Source: Pelagibius sp964472095
GTDB taxonomy: Bacteria; Pseudomonadota; Alphaproteobacteria; Kiloniellales; Kiloniellaceae
NCBI GenBank assembly: GCA_964472095.1
Contig: CAYYIV010000020.1
Coordinates: 1-64,000, forward strand
Direction: 5' to 3'
Length of the DNA: 64,000 bases
Below the pieces are notes generated by a model. That model was not told the DNA's origin. It ran no database searches and saw only the letters and a list, made by a program, of their open reading frames with translations. How positions within the stretch are numbered: the stretch's first letter is position 1; each line of letters opens with the position of its first letter. Shown piece after piece: positions 52,638 to 60,976 of the stretch. The position numbers and the translations under genes were made by a program.

Positions 52638-53000
52638 TCAGCGGATCATGTAGACCTTGCGAACGGTCTCGTGCACCCGGCAGGTACCCTTCCAGCCCTT
52701 CGGAAAGAAGGCGGCGGTATCCGGCGCAATCTCGATGACCTCGCCGGACTCGTGGGTGTAGGTGCAGCGCCCGGAGAGGAAGTGGCAGAACTCATCCGCC
52801 GTCACTTCGCAGTTCCAGTAGCCCGGCGTGCAGATCCAGATGCCGGATTCCGGCGAACCGCCCGGCCCCTTGTAGAGCAACTTGCCGGAGGTGCGCGATT
52901 CACCCTCGATCATTGTCGGGATCACACCCCAGTCCACGGTATCGGTGATCTCCGCGGGTTTGAGCATCACCGGCGTCTTGGTTTTGGTATCGCCACTCAT
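52638..53000 (-). CDS. DUF861-type small cupin, copy 3
   Basis: 120 residues, a single cupin barrel. Shared block: GIWICTPGYWNCEVTADEF, CHFLSGRCTYTHESGEVIE and a C-terminal VRKVYMIR. The family (with EutQ and ureidoglycine aminohydrolase relatives) binds small amines or keto compounds, sometimes with metal. This copy is the most divergent of the three and carries extra Cys residues. It starts 14 bases after copy 2. Confidence 0.88.
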   Translation of the reverse strand: MSGDTKTKTPVMLKPAEITDTVDWGVIPTMIEGESRTSGKLLYKGPGGSPESGIWICTPGYWNCEVTADEFCHFLSGRCTYTHESGEVIEIAPDTAAFFPKGWKGTCRVHETVRKVYMIR

Positions 53001-53014
53001 CGCTTTTCCTTCAA

Positions 53015-53380
53015 TCAGCGCAGCATGTAGACGCTGCGGAGGGTCTCGAACACTTCCACCGTGCCGGTCCAGTCCTCGCGGAAATGGACCACCTTGCCCG
53101 GCTCGATCTCGATCATCTCGCCGTCGTCGGCACGGTAGACCGCGCGGCCCGACAGGAAGTGGCAGAGCTCGTCGCGCGGCAGCGTCAGCCGCCAGCTGCC
53201 CGGCGTGCAGATCCACAGGCCTGCCTCCGGCAGACCGTCCGCGCCCTTCCACAGCAGGCGGCCACAGTTCATCGAGCGGCCGTCGAGCGGCTGCAGGTGA
53301 CCGCCCCAGTCGGTCATCTCGCCGTCCCAGGTGGACACCGCGTGGATGTGCGGCGCGGAGGATTTGAAGTTGGCGCTCAT
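53015..53380 (-). CDS. DUF861-type small cupin, copy 2
   Basis: 121 residues. It shares with copy 1 the stretch GLWICTPGSWRLTLPRDELC, then HFLSGRAVYRADDGEMIEIE and VFETLRSVYMLR. The two are clearly tandem duplicates. No signal peptide, so it is cytoplasmic. Stop and start spacing to neighbours is short (14-19 bases). Confidence 0.88.
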   Translation of the reverse strand: MSANFKSSAPHIHAVSTWDGEMTDWGGHLQPLDGRSMNCGRLLWKGADGLPEAGLWICTPGSWRLTLPRDELCHFLSGRAVYRADDGEMIEIEPGKVVHFREDWTGTVEVFETLRSVYMLR

Positions 53381-53399
53381 CTCGATCCCAAGATCGCCA

Positions 53400-53783
53400 T
53401 CACACCAGCATGTAGAGGTTGCGCAGGGTCTCAACCACCCTGCATTCGCCGGTCCAGCCCTTGCGGAAGTGGACCACCGTGCCGACGCCGACATCGATCA
53501 CCTCGTCGTCGTCGGAGCGGTAGACCGCGCGGCCGGCAACGAAGTGGCAGAGCTCGTCGGCCGGCAGGCTCAACCGCCAGCGCCCCGGCGTACAGACCCA
53601 GAGCCCGACTTCCGGGCGGCCGCCTGCGCCCTTCCACAGGAGGCGTCCACTGTTGTAGCTGACGCCCTCCAGGGCTTCCGGCTGGACGCCCCAGTCCGCC
53701 AGGTTCTCCGCCCAGGCGCTGGCACCCGGCAGGTGCGGCGCCGAGGAAGAAAGGCTGGCCGGCAGATCCGCTGCCATGGTCAT
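53400..53783 (-). CDS. DUF861-type small cupin, copy 1
   Basis: 127 residues from an ATG at 53783 that overlaps the glycosyltransferase stop by ATGA; a second ATG is two codons later. Core sequence: GLWVCTPGRWRLSLPADELC, then HFVAGRAVYRSDDDEVIDVG and VVETLRNLYMLV. This is the first of three tandem cupins. The coupling to the glycosyltransferase-like gene suggests that their products act on the same compound. Confidence 0.88.
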   Translation of the reverse strand: MTMAADLPASLSSSAPHLPGASAWAENLADWGVQPEALEGVSYNSGRLLWKGAGGRPEVGLWVCTPGRWRLSLPADELCHFVAGRAVYRSDDDEVIDVGVGTVVHFRKGWTGECRVVETLRNLYMLV

Positions 53784-55078
53784 GCGCCTTTCGCCAGCTT
53801 GTCGAGCAACCCGGCCGCCTTGGTCGGTCCATGGCGGCTCTGCATGTGCGCCGAGGTGGCCGCCAGCTTCGCCTGCATGTTCTTGTCGCTCAGCAGGCGG
53901 TTCAGAGCGGCGATGAGCTGCTCCTCTGTCCAGTTGGCGCGGTGCAGGTGCAGGCCGTGCCCGGTCTCCTGCACGCGGGTCGCGTTGTCGTGACCGTCCC
54001 AGACGAAGGGCAGCACCAGTGCCGGCTTGCCGAAGTAGAGGCACTCGTTGAAGGAGTTGTTGCCGCCGTGATGAATTACCGCGTCCATCTGCTTGACTAC
54101 CGAGGGCTGCGGAAACCAGCTGTCGACCTGCACGTTCGCCGGCAGCTCGCCGTACTGATCCTTGTAATCGCCGACGTTCACCAGGGCACGGATCGGCATC
54201 TTGCCGACGGCGGCGATAATGCGCTTCAGCTGGCCAACGTCGCCGGAGCCAAGGCTGCCGAAGCTGATGTAGATAATCGGCTTGTCGTTGTGGGCGCCAA
54301 AGCTCGGAATCTCAAAGGGCTTCTCGTCGCGCACGCAGCCCTCCAGATACTGGAAGCGCGCCGGATCCAGCGGCGTCCGTCGCTTGAACTTCACCGGCTC
54401 CGGATAGAGCAGAAGATTGAGGAAGGGAGAGGCCTCGAAGAACTCGCCGAGCTCGTAGGGCTGCTCTTCACAGTCCTTCAGGAAGGCATTGAACTTGGCA
54501 TGGCAGGGCCCGACGACCTCCTTGAACCTGGCGTCGAACTTATCGAAGCATTCGCGGTCCCGCTCGCCGCAACCGGAGAGGTGCGGCGGAATATCGGGAT
54601 CGACGATCTCGTTCTCAGAGCAGGAGATGATGCGCACCCAGGGCTTACCCTGTTCGCGCGCGTAGCGCTTGATGGCCGGGAAGAGAATCACGTTGTCGAC
54701 GCAGATGACGTCCGGCTGCACCCGGTCGAGCACCCCGGGCAGATCCTTCTCGGCCCAGATGGCGGTCTCGACGATGGCCTCCCAGCATTCCTTCACGTAG
54801 TTGCCAAGCTGCTCGTAGGGCGTCTTGTTGAAGTTGGGTATGTGGCCGTTGATGAAGTCGGACCAGTACTTCGCCATCTCCTCAGGCGGCATCGGTTCCG
54901 ACATGTTCACCATGTTCTCCTCGAAGCCGTAGCCGGCGTAGACGCCGCCCATGCCGGGATCGGTGAGGAACACGGCCTTATGGCCGAGCTTCTCGCAAGC
55001 CTGCGCGATACCGACGGAGTTGAGGGCCGGGCCGAAGGCCGCTTCGGGGAAAAATGCGATGGTCTTCTTGTCGCTCAT
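53780..55078 (-). CDS. GT1-fold glycosyltransferase (UGT-like) with altered catalytic site
   Basis: 432 residues with the two-lobed GT-B fold of family GT1. The donor-side motif is intact: DSWFPQPSVVKQMDAVIHHG, GNNSFNECLYFGKPALVLPF and DGHDNATRVQETGHG. The N-terminal acceptor motif reads FFPEAAFGPALNSVG where GT1 enzymes have a G-H-x-x-P pattern; Pro17 replaces the catalytic His. It may use another base, or act as a non-catalytic sugar-nucleotide binder. Placed in a polyamine-type import operon, it could glycosylate or act on the imported compound. Confidence 0.85.
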   Translation of the reverse strand: MSDKKTIAFFPEAAFGPALNSVGIAQACEKLGHKAVFLTDPGMGGVYAGYGFEENMVNMSEPMPPEEMAKYWSDFINGHIPNFNKTPYEQLGNYVKECWEAIVETAIWAEKDLPGVLDRVQPDVICVDNVILFPAIKRYAREQGKPWVRIISCSENEIVDPDIPPHLSGCGERDRECFDKFDARFKEVVGPCHAKFNAFLKDCEEQPYELGEFFEASPFLNLLLYPEPVKFKRRTPLDPARFQYLEGCVRDEKPFEIPSFGAHNDKPIIYISFGSLGSGDVGQLKRIIAAVGKMPIRALVNVGDYKDQYGELPANVQVDSWFPQPSVVKQMDAVIHHGGNNSFNECLYFGKPALVLPFVWDGHDNATRVQETGHGLHLHRANWTEEQLIAALNRLLSDKNMQAKLAATSAHMQSRHGPTKAAGLLDKLAKGA

Positions 55079-55115
55079 CTTGCTGCCTCGCTGTTCTGCT
55101 TGCCTGTCTTCTCAC

Positions 55116-56192
55116 TCAGATCGCCAGGATGCGGGTGTGCGCCGGGTCCCAGCAGCACCAGACCGCAAGTCCGGGACGCCAGTCGCCACGCTCTGCCTCG
55201 CCTGCCGGCAGCCGCACCAGTACAGGCTCGCCGGCACCGTCGACCGCCAGGTGCAAGTTGAGGTCCTGGCCGTGATAGGCGATGTCGACAATGCGGGCGG
55301 CTACAGCGTTCATGCCGCTGCCGGGACGCTCGGCCGAGAGGCTGAGGCGTTCCGGGCGCACCGCTGCCACAGCCTCCCCCGCAGCCGGCTGCGCCTGGGG
55401 TGCATCGCCTGCGAGGATGCCGTCCGCGAAGGCGAGGCCGCCAGTCGTCAGACGGCCGGGAAAGAAGTTCATCTTGCCGATGAAGCCGGCGACGAAGCGG
55501 CTCTGCGGGAACTCGTAGAGCTCGCGCGGGCTGCCGACCTGGACGATGGCGCCGGCGTCCAGCACGGCGATGCGGTCGGCCATGACCAGGGCTTCTTCCT
55601 GATCGTGGGTGACGACGACAAAGGTTATGCCGACCTCATGCTGCATACGCTTCAACTCGAGCTGCATCTGCTCGCGCAGCTTCTTGTCAAGGGCGCCCAA
55701 GGGCTCATCCAGCAGCAGCACGCGCGGCCGCTTCACCAGCGCCCGCGCGAGCGCCACGCGCTGGCGCTGCCCGCCGGAGAGGCTGTCGGGCTTGCGGTCT
55801 CGGAAGCCGGCGAGCTCGGTCATCTCCAGTATCTCACCGACGCGACGGGCGATCTCGTCACGGCCGCAACCTTCCATCTCCAGACCGTAGGCAACGTTCT
55901 GCGCCACCGTCATGTGCGGGAAGAGGGCATAGGACTGGAACATCAGGTTCACCGGCCGGCGGTTCGGGCGCAGCGCCGTCATGTCGCGGCCGTCCAGCAG
56001 GATGCACCCGGCGTCGGGCTCGGCGAAGCCGGCGATCATACGCAGAAGCGTGGTTTTGCCGCAGCCGGAGGGGCCGAGCAGCGCGAAGAACTCGTTCTCG
56101 CGCAGGTCGAGGTCGACCGCATCGACCGCCGTCACCTCGCCGAAGCGTTTGGTGAGGCCTTGCAGGGAGATCACGGTGCGGGCGTCGCTCAT
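55116..56192 (-). CDS. ABC ATPase, PotA-like (second polyamine-type importer)
   Basis: 358 residues: Walker A GPSGCGKTT, signature LSGGQRQRVALARAL, Walker B LLLDEPLGALD, and a TOBE domain at about 275-355. The start overlaps the PotC-like stop by four bases. The open frame extends further upstream but only as a shadow of the permease gene. Confidence 0.94.
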   Translation of the reverse strand: MSDARTVISLQGLTKRFGEVTAVDAVDLDLRENEFFALLGPSGCGKTTLLRMIAGFAEPDAGCILLDGRDMTALRPNRRPVNLMFQSYALFPHMTVAQNVAYGLEMEGCGRDEIARRVGEILEMTELAGFRDRKPDSLSGGQRQRVALARALVKRPRVLLLDEPLGALDKKLREQMQLELKRMQHEVGITFVVVTHDQEEALVMADRIAVLDAGAIVQVGSPRELYEFPQSRFVAGFIGKMNFFPGRLTTGGLAFADGILAGDAPQAQPAAGEAVAAVRPERLSLSAERPGSGMNAVAARIVDIAYHGQDLNLHLAVDGAGEPVLVRLPAGEAERGDWRPGLAVWCCWDPAHTRILAI

Positions 56193-56980
56193 CCGGTGAC
56201 GGCCCCCCGGTTCATCCGCTGCGCCAGCAGCACCAGGGTAAAGCTGACCAGCATGACTACCGTGGCCATGGCGTTGATCTCCGGCGTCACGCCGAAGCGG
56301 ATCATCGAGTAGATCTGCATCGGCAAGGTGGTCGATGACTGCCCCGCGCCGGCTGTGAAGAACGCGATGATAAACTCGTCGACCGAGAGGGTGAAGGCCA
56401 GCATGGCGCCGGCCAGTACGCCGGGAAAGATCATCGGCAGAATGATGCGCCGGAAGGTGGTGAACTCCGACGCGCCAAGGTCCACCGACGCCTCGAAGAT
56501 CGCCCAGTCGAACTGGCGCAGGCGCGTGCGCACCACGACGCAGACGAAGGCGATGTTGAAGACCACGTGGCTGAGAATGATGGAGTGCAGGCCGAGGGTG
56601 AAGTCGAGCAGCGTGAAGAACGACAGCAGCGCGATGGCCAGCACGATGTCGGGGATGATCATTGGCGCGAAGAGCACGGCCTCCAGCGCCGGGCTGCGGC
56701 GGCGGTATTCCATCCCGATGGCCAGCAGCGAGCCCAGCAGCGTCGCCAGCAAGGTCGAGATTACGGCTACGGTCACGGTGTTGGCGGCGGCGTTCAGCAC
56801 CGCCTTGTTGTCGAGCAGCACGCCGTACCACTTCAGCGAGAAGCCGCTCCACACCGTCGGCAGGCCTGCGCGGTTGAAGCTCAACACCATGAGCACGGCG
56901 ATCGGCAGGTAGAGGAAGAGGTAGACCAGCCGCAGGTGGGCGCCCAGCCAGAGCCGCGTCGGGTTGATGTTTCTAGCCAT
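56189..56980 (-). CDS. ABC permease, PotC-like (second polyamine-type importer)
   Basis: 263 residues, six membrane spans, ATPase-contact loop EASVDLGASEFTTFRRIILP. The ATG at 56980 overlaps the PotB-like stop by 8 bases; a GTG at 56998 is an alternative with no better ribosome site. Pairs with the PotB-like permease. Confidence 0.93.
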   Translation of the reverse strand: MARNINPTRLWLGAHLRLVYLFLYLPIAVLMVLSFNRAGLPTVWSGFSLKWYGVLLDNKAVLNAAANTVTVAVISTLLATLLGSLLAIGMEYRRRSPALEAVLFAPMIIPDIVLAIALLSFFTLLDFTLGLHSIILSHVVFNIAFVCVVVRTRLRQFDWAIFEASVDLGASEFTTFRRIILPMIFPGVLAGAMLAFTLSVDEFIIAFFTAGAGQSSTTLPMQIYSMIRFGVTPEINAMATVVMLVSFTLVLLAQRMNRGAVTG

Positions 56981-57836
56981 GGGCGGCCGCCCCCTCACCC
57001 TGCACGCGGCGCACCAGCAGCGCCTGGGAGAACAGCAGCGCCATCATGACGCCGATGAGCAGGAAGCTGAGGGTTGCGCCGAAGGGCCAGTCACGTGCCG
57101 TGAGGAACTGGTCATAAATGATGTTGCCGACCATCTGCAGACGGCCGCCGCCCAAGAGGTCGGGTGTGATGAAGTTGCCGATGGAGAGCACGAAGACGAA
57201 GACTGCACCGGCGGCGACGCCCGGCAGGGTCAGCGGCAGGGTGACGCGCCAGAAGGTGCGCGGCGAGGATGCGCCGAGGTCCTCCGAGGCCTCCAGCACC
57301 TCCGGATTGAGGCGGCTGATGGAGGAGTAGATCGCCAGCACCACGAACGGCAGGTAGTTGTAGACCAGCCCGGTGACGATGGCGAACTCGTTGTAGAGCA
57401 GCGCCAGCGGCTCCTGCACCAGACCGAGCGACACCAGACCCTTGTTCACTAAGCCCTCGCGGTTCAGCAGCACGATCCAGGCATAGGTGCGGATCAGGTA
57501 GTTGCTCCAGAATGGCAGCATGACCAGCACCAGGTAGGCGGTCTGGCGGCTGGCGGGTGCCCGCGCAATCGCGTAGGCGGCCGGATAGCCGAGCAGCAGC
57601 GCGATGAGGGTGGCGAGGCCGGCGATCTTTGCCGAGGTGAGGAAGATCGAGAGGTAGAGCGGATCGAAGGCGCGGGAGAAGTTCTCCAGCGTGAAGAGGT
57701 AGTCGATGCCGCCGTAGATGCCGCGCTCGAAGAAGGCGAAGACGAAGACGATGCCGCAGGGAACGACGAGAAACAACGCCAGCCAGGTAAGGCCGGGGCC
57801 GAGCAGAAGCCAGTCTCTGAGTGTTGAGCGGGGCAT
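56973..57836 (-). CDS. ABC permease, PotB-like (second polyamine-type importer)
   Basis: 287 residues, six membrane spans, loop EASEDLGASSPRTFWRVTLP. First membrane gene of the operon. A 12-bp stem-loop and 75 bases separate it from the preceding binding-protein gene. Confidence 0.93.
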   Translation of the reverse strand: MPRSTLRDWLLLGPGLTWLALFLVVPCGIVFVFAFFERGIYGGIDYLFTLENFSRAFDPLYLSIFLTSAKIAGLATLIALLLGYPAAYAIARAPASRQTAYLVLVMLPFWSNYLIRTYAWIVLLNREGLVNKGLVSLGLVQEPLALLYNEFAIVTGLVYNYLPFVVLAIYSSISRLNPEVLEASEDLGASSPRTFWRVTLPLTLPGVAAGAVFVFVLSIGNFITPDLLGGGRLQMVGNIIYDQFLTARDWPFGATLSFLLIGVMMALLFSQALLVRRVQGEGAAAHG

Positions 57837-57857
57837 GGTCCAGCGGGCAAAAGTGCC

Positions 57858-57892
57858 GCCGCCGCTCCCAGGGTCACCGGGGGAGCGGCGGC
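57858..57892 (-). terminator. Intercistronic stem-loop after second PotD-like gene
   Basis: Perfect 12-bp stem (GCCGCCGCTCCC and complement) with an 11-base loop, between the binding-protein and PotB-like genes. No U tract. Same design as at phnD, phnS and the first PotD-like gene. Confidence 0.78.
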
Positions 57893-57911
57893 GAACCGAC
57901 GTCCGGCTTAC

Positions 57912-58967
57912 CTAGTTGGACGCCAGGATTTCCGTGACGGTCCGGGAGAAGGCTCTCTGGCCTGCCCCGAGATCGCGCAGCTGTTCCTGCTTCAGCAGTT
58001 CGTCCGGCGTGAAGCCGAGATTCGGGTACTGCGCTATCAGCGCCGGATCGAGCGCCTCCATGGCCGCCTTGTTCGGCACCTTGTAGAGGATGTTCTCCGG
58101 CACCCAGGCGCCGTTGTCGGCCTTGAGAATGAAGTCGAGGAACTTGTGGGCCGCCTCCTTGTTCTGCGAGGCCGTGGTGATCACCATGGTGTCGACCCAG
58201 AGGTCGGAGCCTTCCTTGGGGATGACGTATTTGATGTCGACATTCTCGGCGATGCCGTAGTTGCACCAACCGTCCCATGCCTGCACCAGCGAAGCCTCGC
58301 CGGAAACCAGCTTGGCATAGAAGGTGGTGTCGTCGTAGGCCAGGAGATCCTTCTTGGCCGCGATCAGCAGGTCTTTGGCCTCGGCGAGATCAGCCGCGTC
58401 GGTGGTGTTCACCGAGTTGCCCATGGCGAGGAAGGCGGCGGCCATCAGCCAGCGGTCGGTCGACAGCATGGTGACCTTGCCCTTCAAGGCATCGGCCGGT
58501 TTCAGCAGGTCCATCCAGCTGTCTGGCGTGCCGCTCACCAGGTCGCTGCGGTAGCAGAGGCCGGTAGTACCCCAGGCGTAGGGCAGCGAGACCTTGTTGC
58601 CGGGGTCGTAATCCAGTTGCATGGCCTCCGGATAGAGGTTTTGCATGTTGGGGATCATGGTGTGGTCGAGCTCGGCCACCAGCCCCAGGTTCTGCAGCGC
58701 CTCGACGAAGGGCGAGGAGACGAAGAGCACGTCGTAGCCCCGGCCCTTGCCGGCCACGACCTTGCCCATGATCTCCTCATTGGTGGCATGCACCGCCAGC
58801 TCAGCCTCGATGCCGGTCTCGGCCGTAAAGCGCTCCAGCATGTCGGCCGGCATGTAGCCGTCCCAGTTGGAGATCACAATCTTGCCGGCCGCCTGCGCGC
58901 CGCCTGCGACGGCCATGGCAGCGACACCAGCCAGCAGCGCCGCGCTCCAGTTATTGATTTTCAACAT
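57912..58967 (-). CDS. Polyamine-type ABC binding protein (PotD-like), Sec signal
   Basis: 351 residues from the ATG at 58967 with GGAGA upstream. A signal peptide (SAALLAGVAAMAVAGGAQA) precedes KIVISNWDGYMPADMLERF, then LPYAWGTTGLCYRSD and QAWDGWCNYGIAENVD. The Trp-Asp-Gly start and the aromatic residues match PotD/PotF polyamine binders. It is the first gene of the minus-strand operon 58967-51107. Confidence 0.92.
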   Translation of the reverse strand: MLKINNWSAALLAGVAAMAVAGGAQAAGKIVISNWDGYMPADMLERFTAETGIEAELAVHATNEEIMGKVVAGKGRGYDVLFVSSPFVEALQNLGLVAELDHTMIPNMQNLYPEAMQLDYDPGNKVSLPYAWGTTGLCYRSDLVSGTPDSWMDLLKPADALKGKVTMLSTDRWLMAAAFLAMGNSVNTTDAADLAEAKDLLIAAKKDLLAYDDTTFYAKLVSGEASLVQAWDGWCNYGIAENVDIKYVIPKEGSDLWVDTMVITTASQNKEAAHKFLDFILKADNGAWVPENILYKVPNKAAMEALDPALIAQYPNLGFTPDELLKQEQLRDLGAGQRAFSRTVTEILASN

Positions 58968-59291
58968 TTTCTGTCTCCCATTCCCTGCGCTTCCCTGTGA
59001 CGACCCGCATTTGCGGTCAGCATGAACGCGACCGGCCGGCAATATCCGGCCTCCCCTGGCCCCGCTGCCCAAGACGATCATGTTGTACAGATTTTAAAAA
59101 AAATACAACAGCGAACGGCTTCCTGCGCGGGTGCATGGCGCACAGCGATCCGCCGAGTGCGGACGCGAACGCCGCCCAAGCAACGAGTCCTGCATAGACG
59201 AGACCACGACGTACTGTTTACATGATGCCGATCGGATCGGCGCGCTGCTCACGCTCCGTGCAGCAGAGGACCGGATGACGTCGGAGGCCGC
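58968..59291. promoter_or_regulatory. Divergent promoter gap with TGTTGTA inverted repeat
   Basis: A 324-base gap between the PotD-like gene and the divergent membrane-protein gene. It contains TGTTGTA (59081-59087) and TACAACA (59104-59110), perfect 7-base arms flanking a 16-base AT-rich run with eight or more consecutive A. The TTGTA/TACAA arms resemble GntR-type half-sites. I see no gene in the gap. Confidence 0.5.
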
Positions 59292-59798
59292 ATGAAGTTT
59301 CTCCACTGGTTGGTCGACGAGATGAGACTGATGCTCGCGGCGACGCTCTACTTCGCGGCCTGCTTCGTACTGATCATGATCCTGAAGCAGCTCCTGCTCG
59401 CCCAGTTCGGCATCGCGTTCAGCGGCATCACGACGGCGATCGTCGTGGCGCTGGTGACCGCCAAGGTCCTGATCGTCCTCGAAAAGGTGCCGATCGGCCG
59501 CTGGTTCGGGAACCAGCCGGCCATTTTCGACGTCGTCGCCCGCACGATGCTCTACACCGTCGCCACGATGTTCGCGCTGCTGCTCGAGAAGGCCTTCGAA
59601 TCGCGCGCCGAGCACGGCGGCTTCCTGGCCGCGGTCGCCAAGGTCTTCGAGCATCGCGACGTCGCCCAGGTCTGGGCGACCACCATCTGCGTTGGCCTCG
59701 CCTTCATGGCCTACAACTCCTTCGGCATCCTCCAGCGGGAGCTCGGCACCCGGCAGCTGCGGCGGATATTCTTCGGCCGGGCCGCCGCGCCGCGCTAG
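59292..59798 (+). CDS. Small four-span membrane protein, unknown
   Basis: 168 residues with about four hydrophobic segments (about 15-35, 40-60, 80-105, 128-150) and no recognised domain. A GGAGG lies four bases before the ATG. Function unknown; it is divergent from the polyamine-type operon. Confidence 0.75.
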   Translation: MKFLHWLVDEMRLMLAATLYFAACFVLIMILKQLLLAQFGIAFSGITTAIVVALVTAKVLIVLEKVPIGRWFGNQPAIFDVVARTMLYTVATMFALLLEKAFESRAEHGGFLAAVAKVFEHRDVAQVWATTICVGLAFMAYNSFGILQRELGTRQLRRIFFGRAAAPR

Positions 59799-59852
59799 GC
59801 CGGCTGAAGCGGAGAGGATGCGGGTGGCTCCACCGTCCTCACCGGCAGCTGG

Positions 59853-60302
59853 TCACACTTCCTCACGCCGCGGCACCTTTACGACCGCCTCCCCTTCGAG
59901 CACCGTGGTCTCGCCTACTTTGCATTTGCAGTCCAGCTTGGCGCGCAGCCTTTCGGCGTTCAGCTCGGTGATCTCGACGATGGCATCGACCGTGTCGCCG
60001 ATCTTCACCGGCGCGAGGAACCTCAAGGTCTGGGAGATGTAGATGGCGCCCGGGCCGGGCAGCCTGGTGCCGATCACCGCGGAAATGAGGCTCGCCGTGT
60101 AGAGGCCGTGGGCGATTCGGCCCTTGAACAGCGTCTTGGCCGCAAAGTGCTCGGAAAGGTGGATGGGATTACGGTCGCCGGTGATCTCGGCAAAGCCCAC
60201 CACGTCCGACGAACGGACCGTCTTCGAATAGACCTCGGTCATGCCGAGACTCAGGTCTTCGAAGCAGAGGGTCTGGAAGGGCAGGAAGGTCAAGGGGGGC
60301 AC
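59853..60302 (-). CDS. MaoC-like (R)-enoyl-CoA hydratase
   Basis: 149 residues from a GTG start, single hot-dog fold. The hydratase-2 motif is present: ITGDRNPIHLSEHFAAKTLF, then GRIAHGLYTASLIS, with the catalytic Asp and His in DRNPIH. The family hydrates trans-2-enoyl-CoA to (R)-3-hydroxyacyl-CoA, feeding PHA or fatty-acid metabolism. It stands alone. Confidence 0.9.
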   Translation of the reverse strand: MPPLTFLPFQTLCFEDLSLGMTEVYSKTVRSSDVVGFAEITGDRNPIHLSEHFAAKTLFKGRIAHGLYTASLISAVIGTRLPGPGAIYISQTLRFLAPVKIGDTVDAIVEITELNAERLRAKLDCKCKVGETTVLEGEAVVKVPRREEV

Positions 60303-60391
60303 CTCTACGCCGCGCCACGGTCGTTCGCGGTCGTGAGACTAGACGGCCGCCGCCCCGGCGGCAATTTCGAAGGTCGGGGGACTCGCCGGGC

Positions 60392-60976
60392 TTAGCCTGC
60401 GCGCCGGCGCCGCAGCAGGGCGAGGCCGGCGAGGCCGAGTCCGAAGAGGCCAAGGCTGGCCGGCTCCGCCACCTGCTGCAGGAAGCCGCGAATCTCGCCG
60501 CCGGCAGCGAAGGTGGTGTGGACGTTGAAGTAGGCCGTCCCGGCCTGCAGGCCCGCCAGAAGGGCCGCTTCCGCCCCCGCCTCGGTGCCGCCGTTGGCGG
60601 CGATAAAGGCAGCGTTGAAGGAGCTGGCTTGCGTCAAATCGAAGAGATTGTCATAGGTGCCGCTGGTGACGCCCAGCGGGAAGCCTTCGAAGCTCGGCGT
60701 CTGGCTGGCCACGCCCACATTGCCCGGAGGTGCGACGCAGCAGTGGATGTGTGCCGCCGTGGTGGTGCCGGTCAGGCCGCTGAAGCTGACCTGGACGCGC
60801 ATCGTGTGCGCTACGATGTCGAACTCGACCCGCACGCTTCCGGTGCCTAGTGAGTCGTTCGGCGGGTTTTCGCTCGCCCCGTCCATGTCGGCAATGAAGA
60901 ACATGGGAACGGCCTGGGCGCCAGGCGAGAACACGAAGACGAGCAGCGCAAGCACTGCCGAGCTGATCAGCCGCAT
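60392..60976 (-). CDS. CHRD domain protein with PEP-CTERM sorting signal
   Basis: 194 residues from the ATG at 60976. A Sec signal (SSAVLALLVFVFSPGAQA), then a CHRD domain (about 25-160, with GTTTAAHIHCCVAPPGNVG and AYFNVHTTFAAGGEIRG), and a C-terminal PEP-CTERM-like tail AEPASLGLFGLGLAGLALL followed by RRRR. The tail suggests export and processing at the cell surface by an exosortase encoded elsewhere. Confidence 0.85.
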   Translation of the reverse strand: MRLISSAVLALLVFVFSPGAQAVPMFFIADMDGASENPPNDSLGTGSVRVEFDIVAHTMRVQVSFSGLTGTTTAAHIHCCVAPPGNVGVASQTPSFEGFPLGVTSGTYDNLFDLTQASSFNAAFIAANGGTEAGAEAALLAGLQAGTAYFNVHTTFAAGGEIRGFLQQVAEPASLGLFGLGLAGLALLRRRRAG

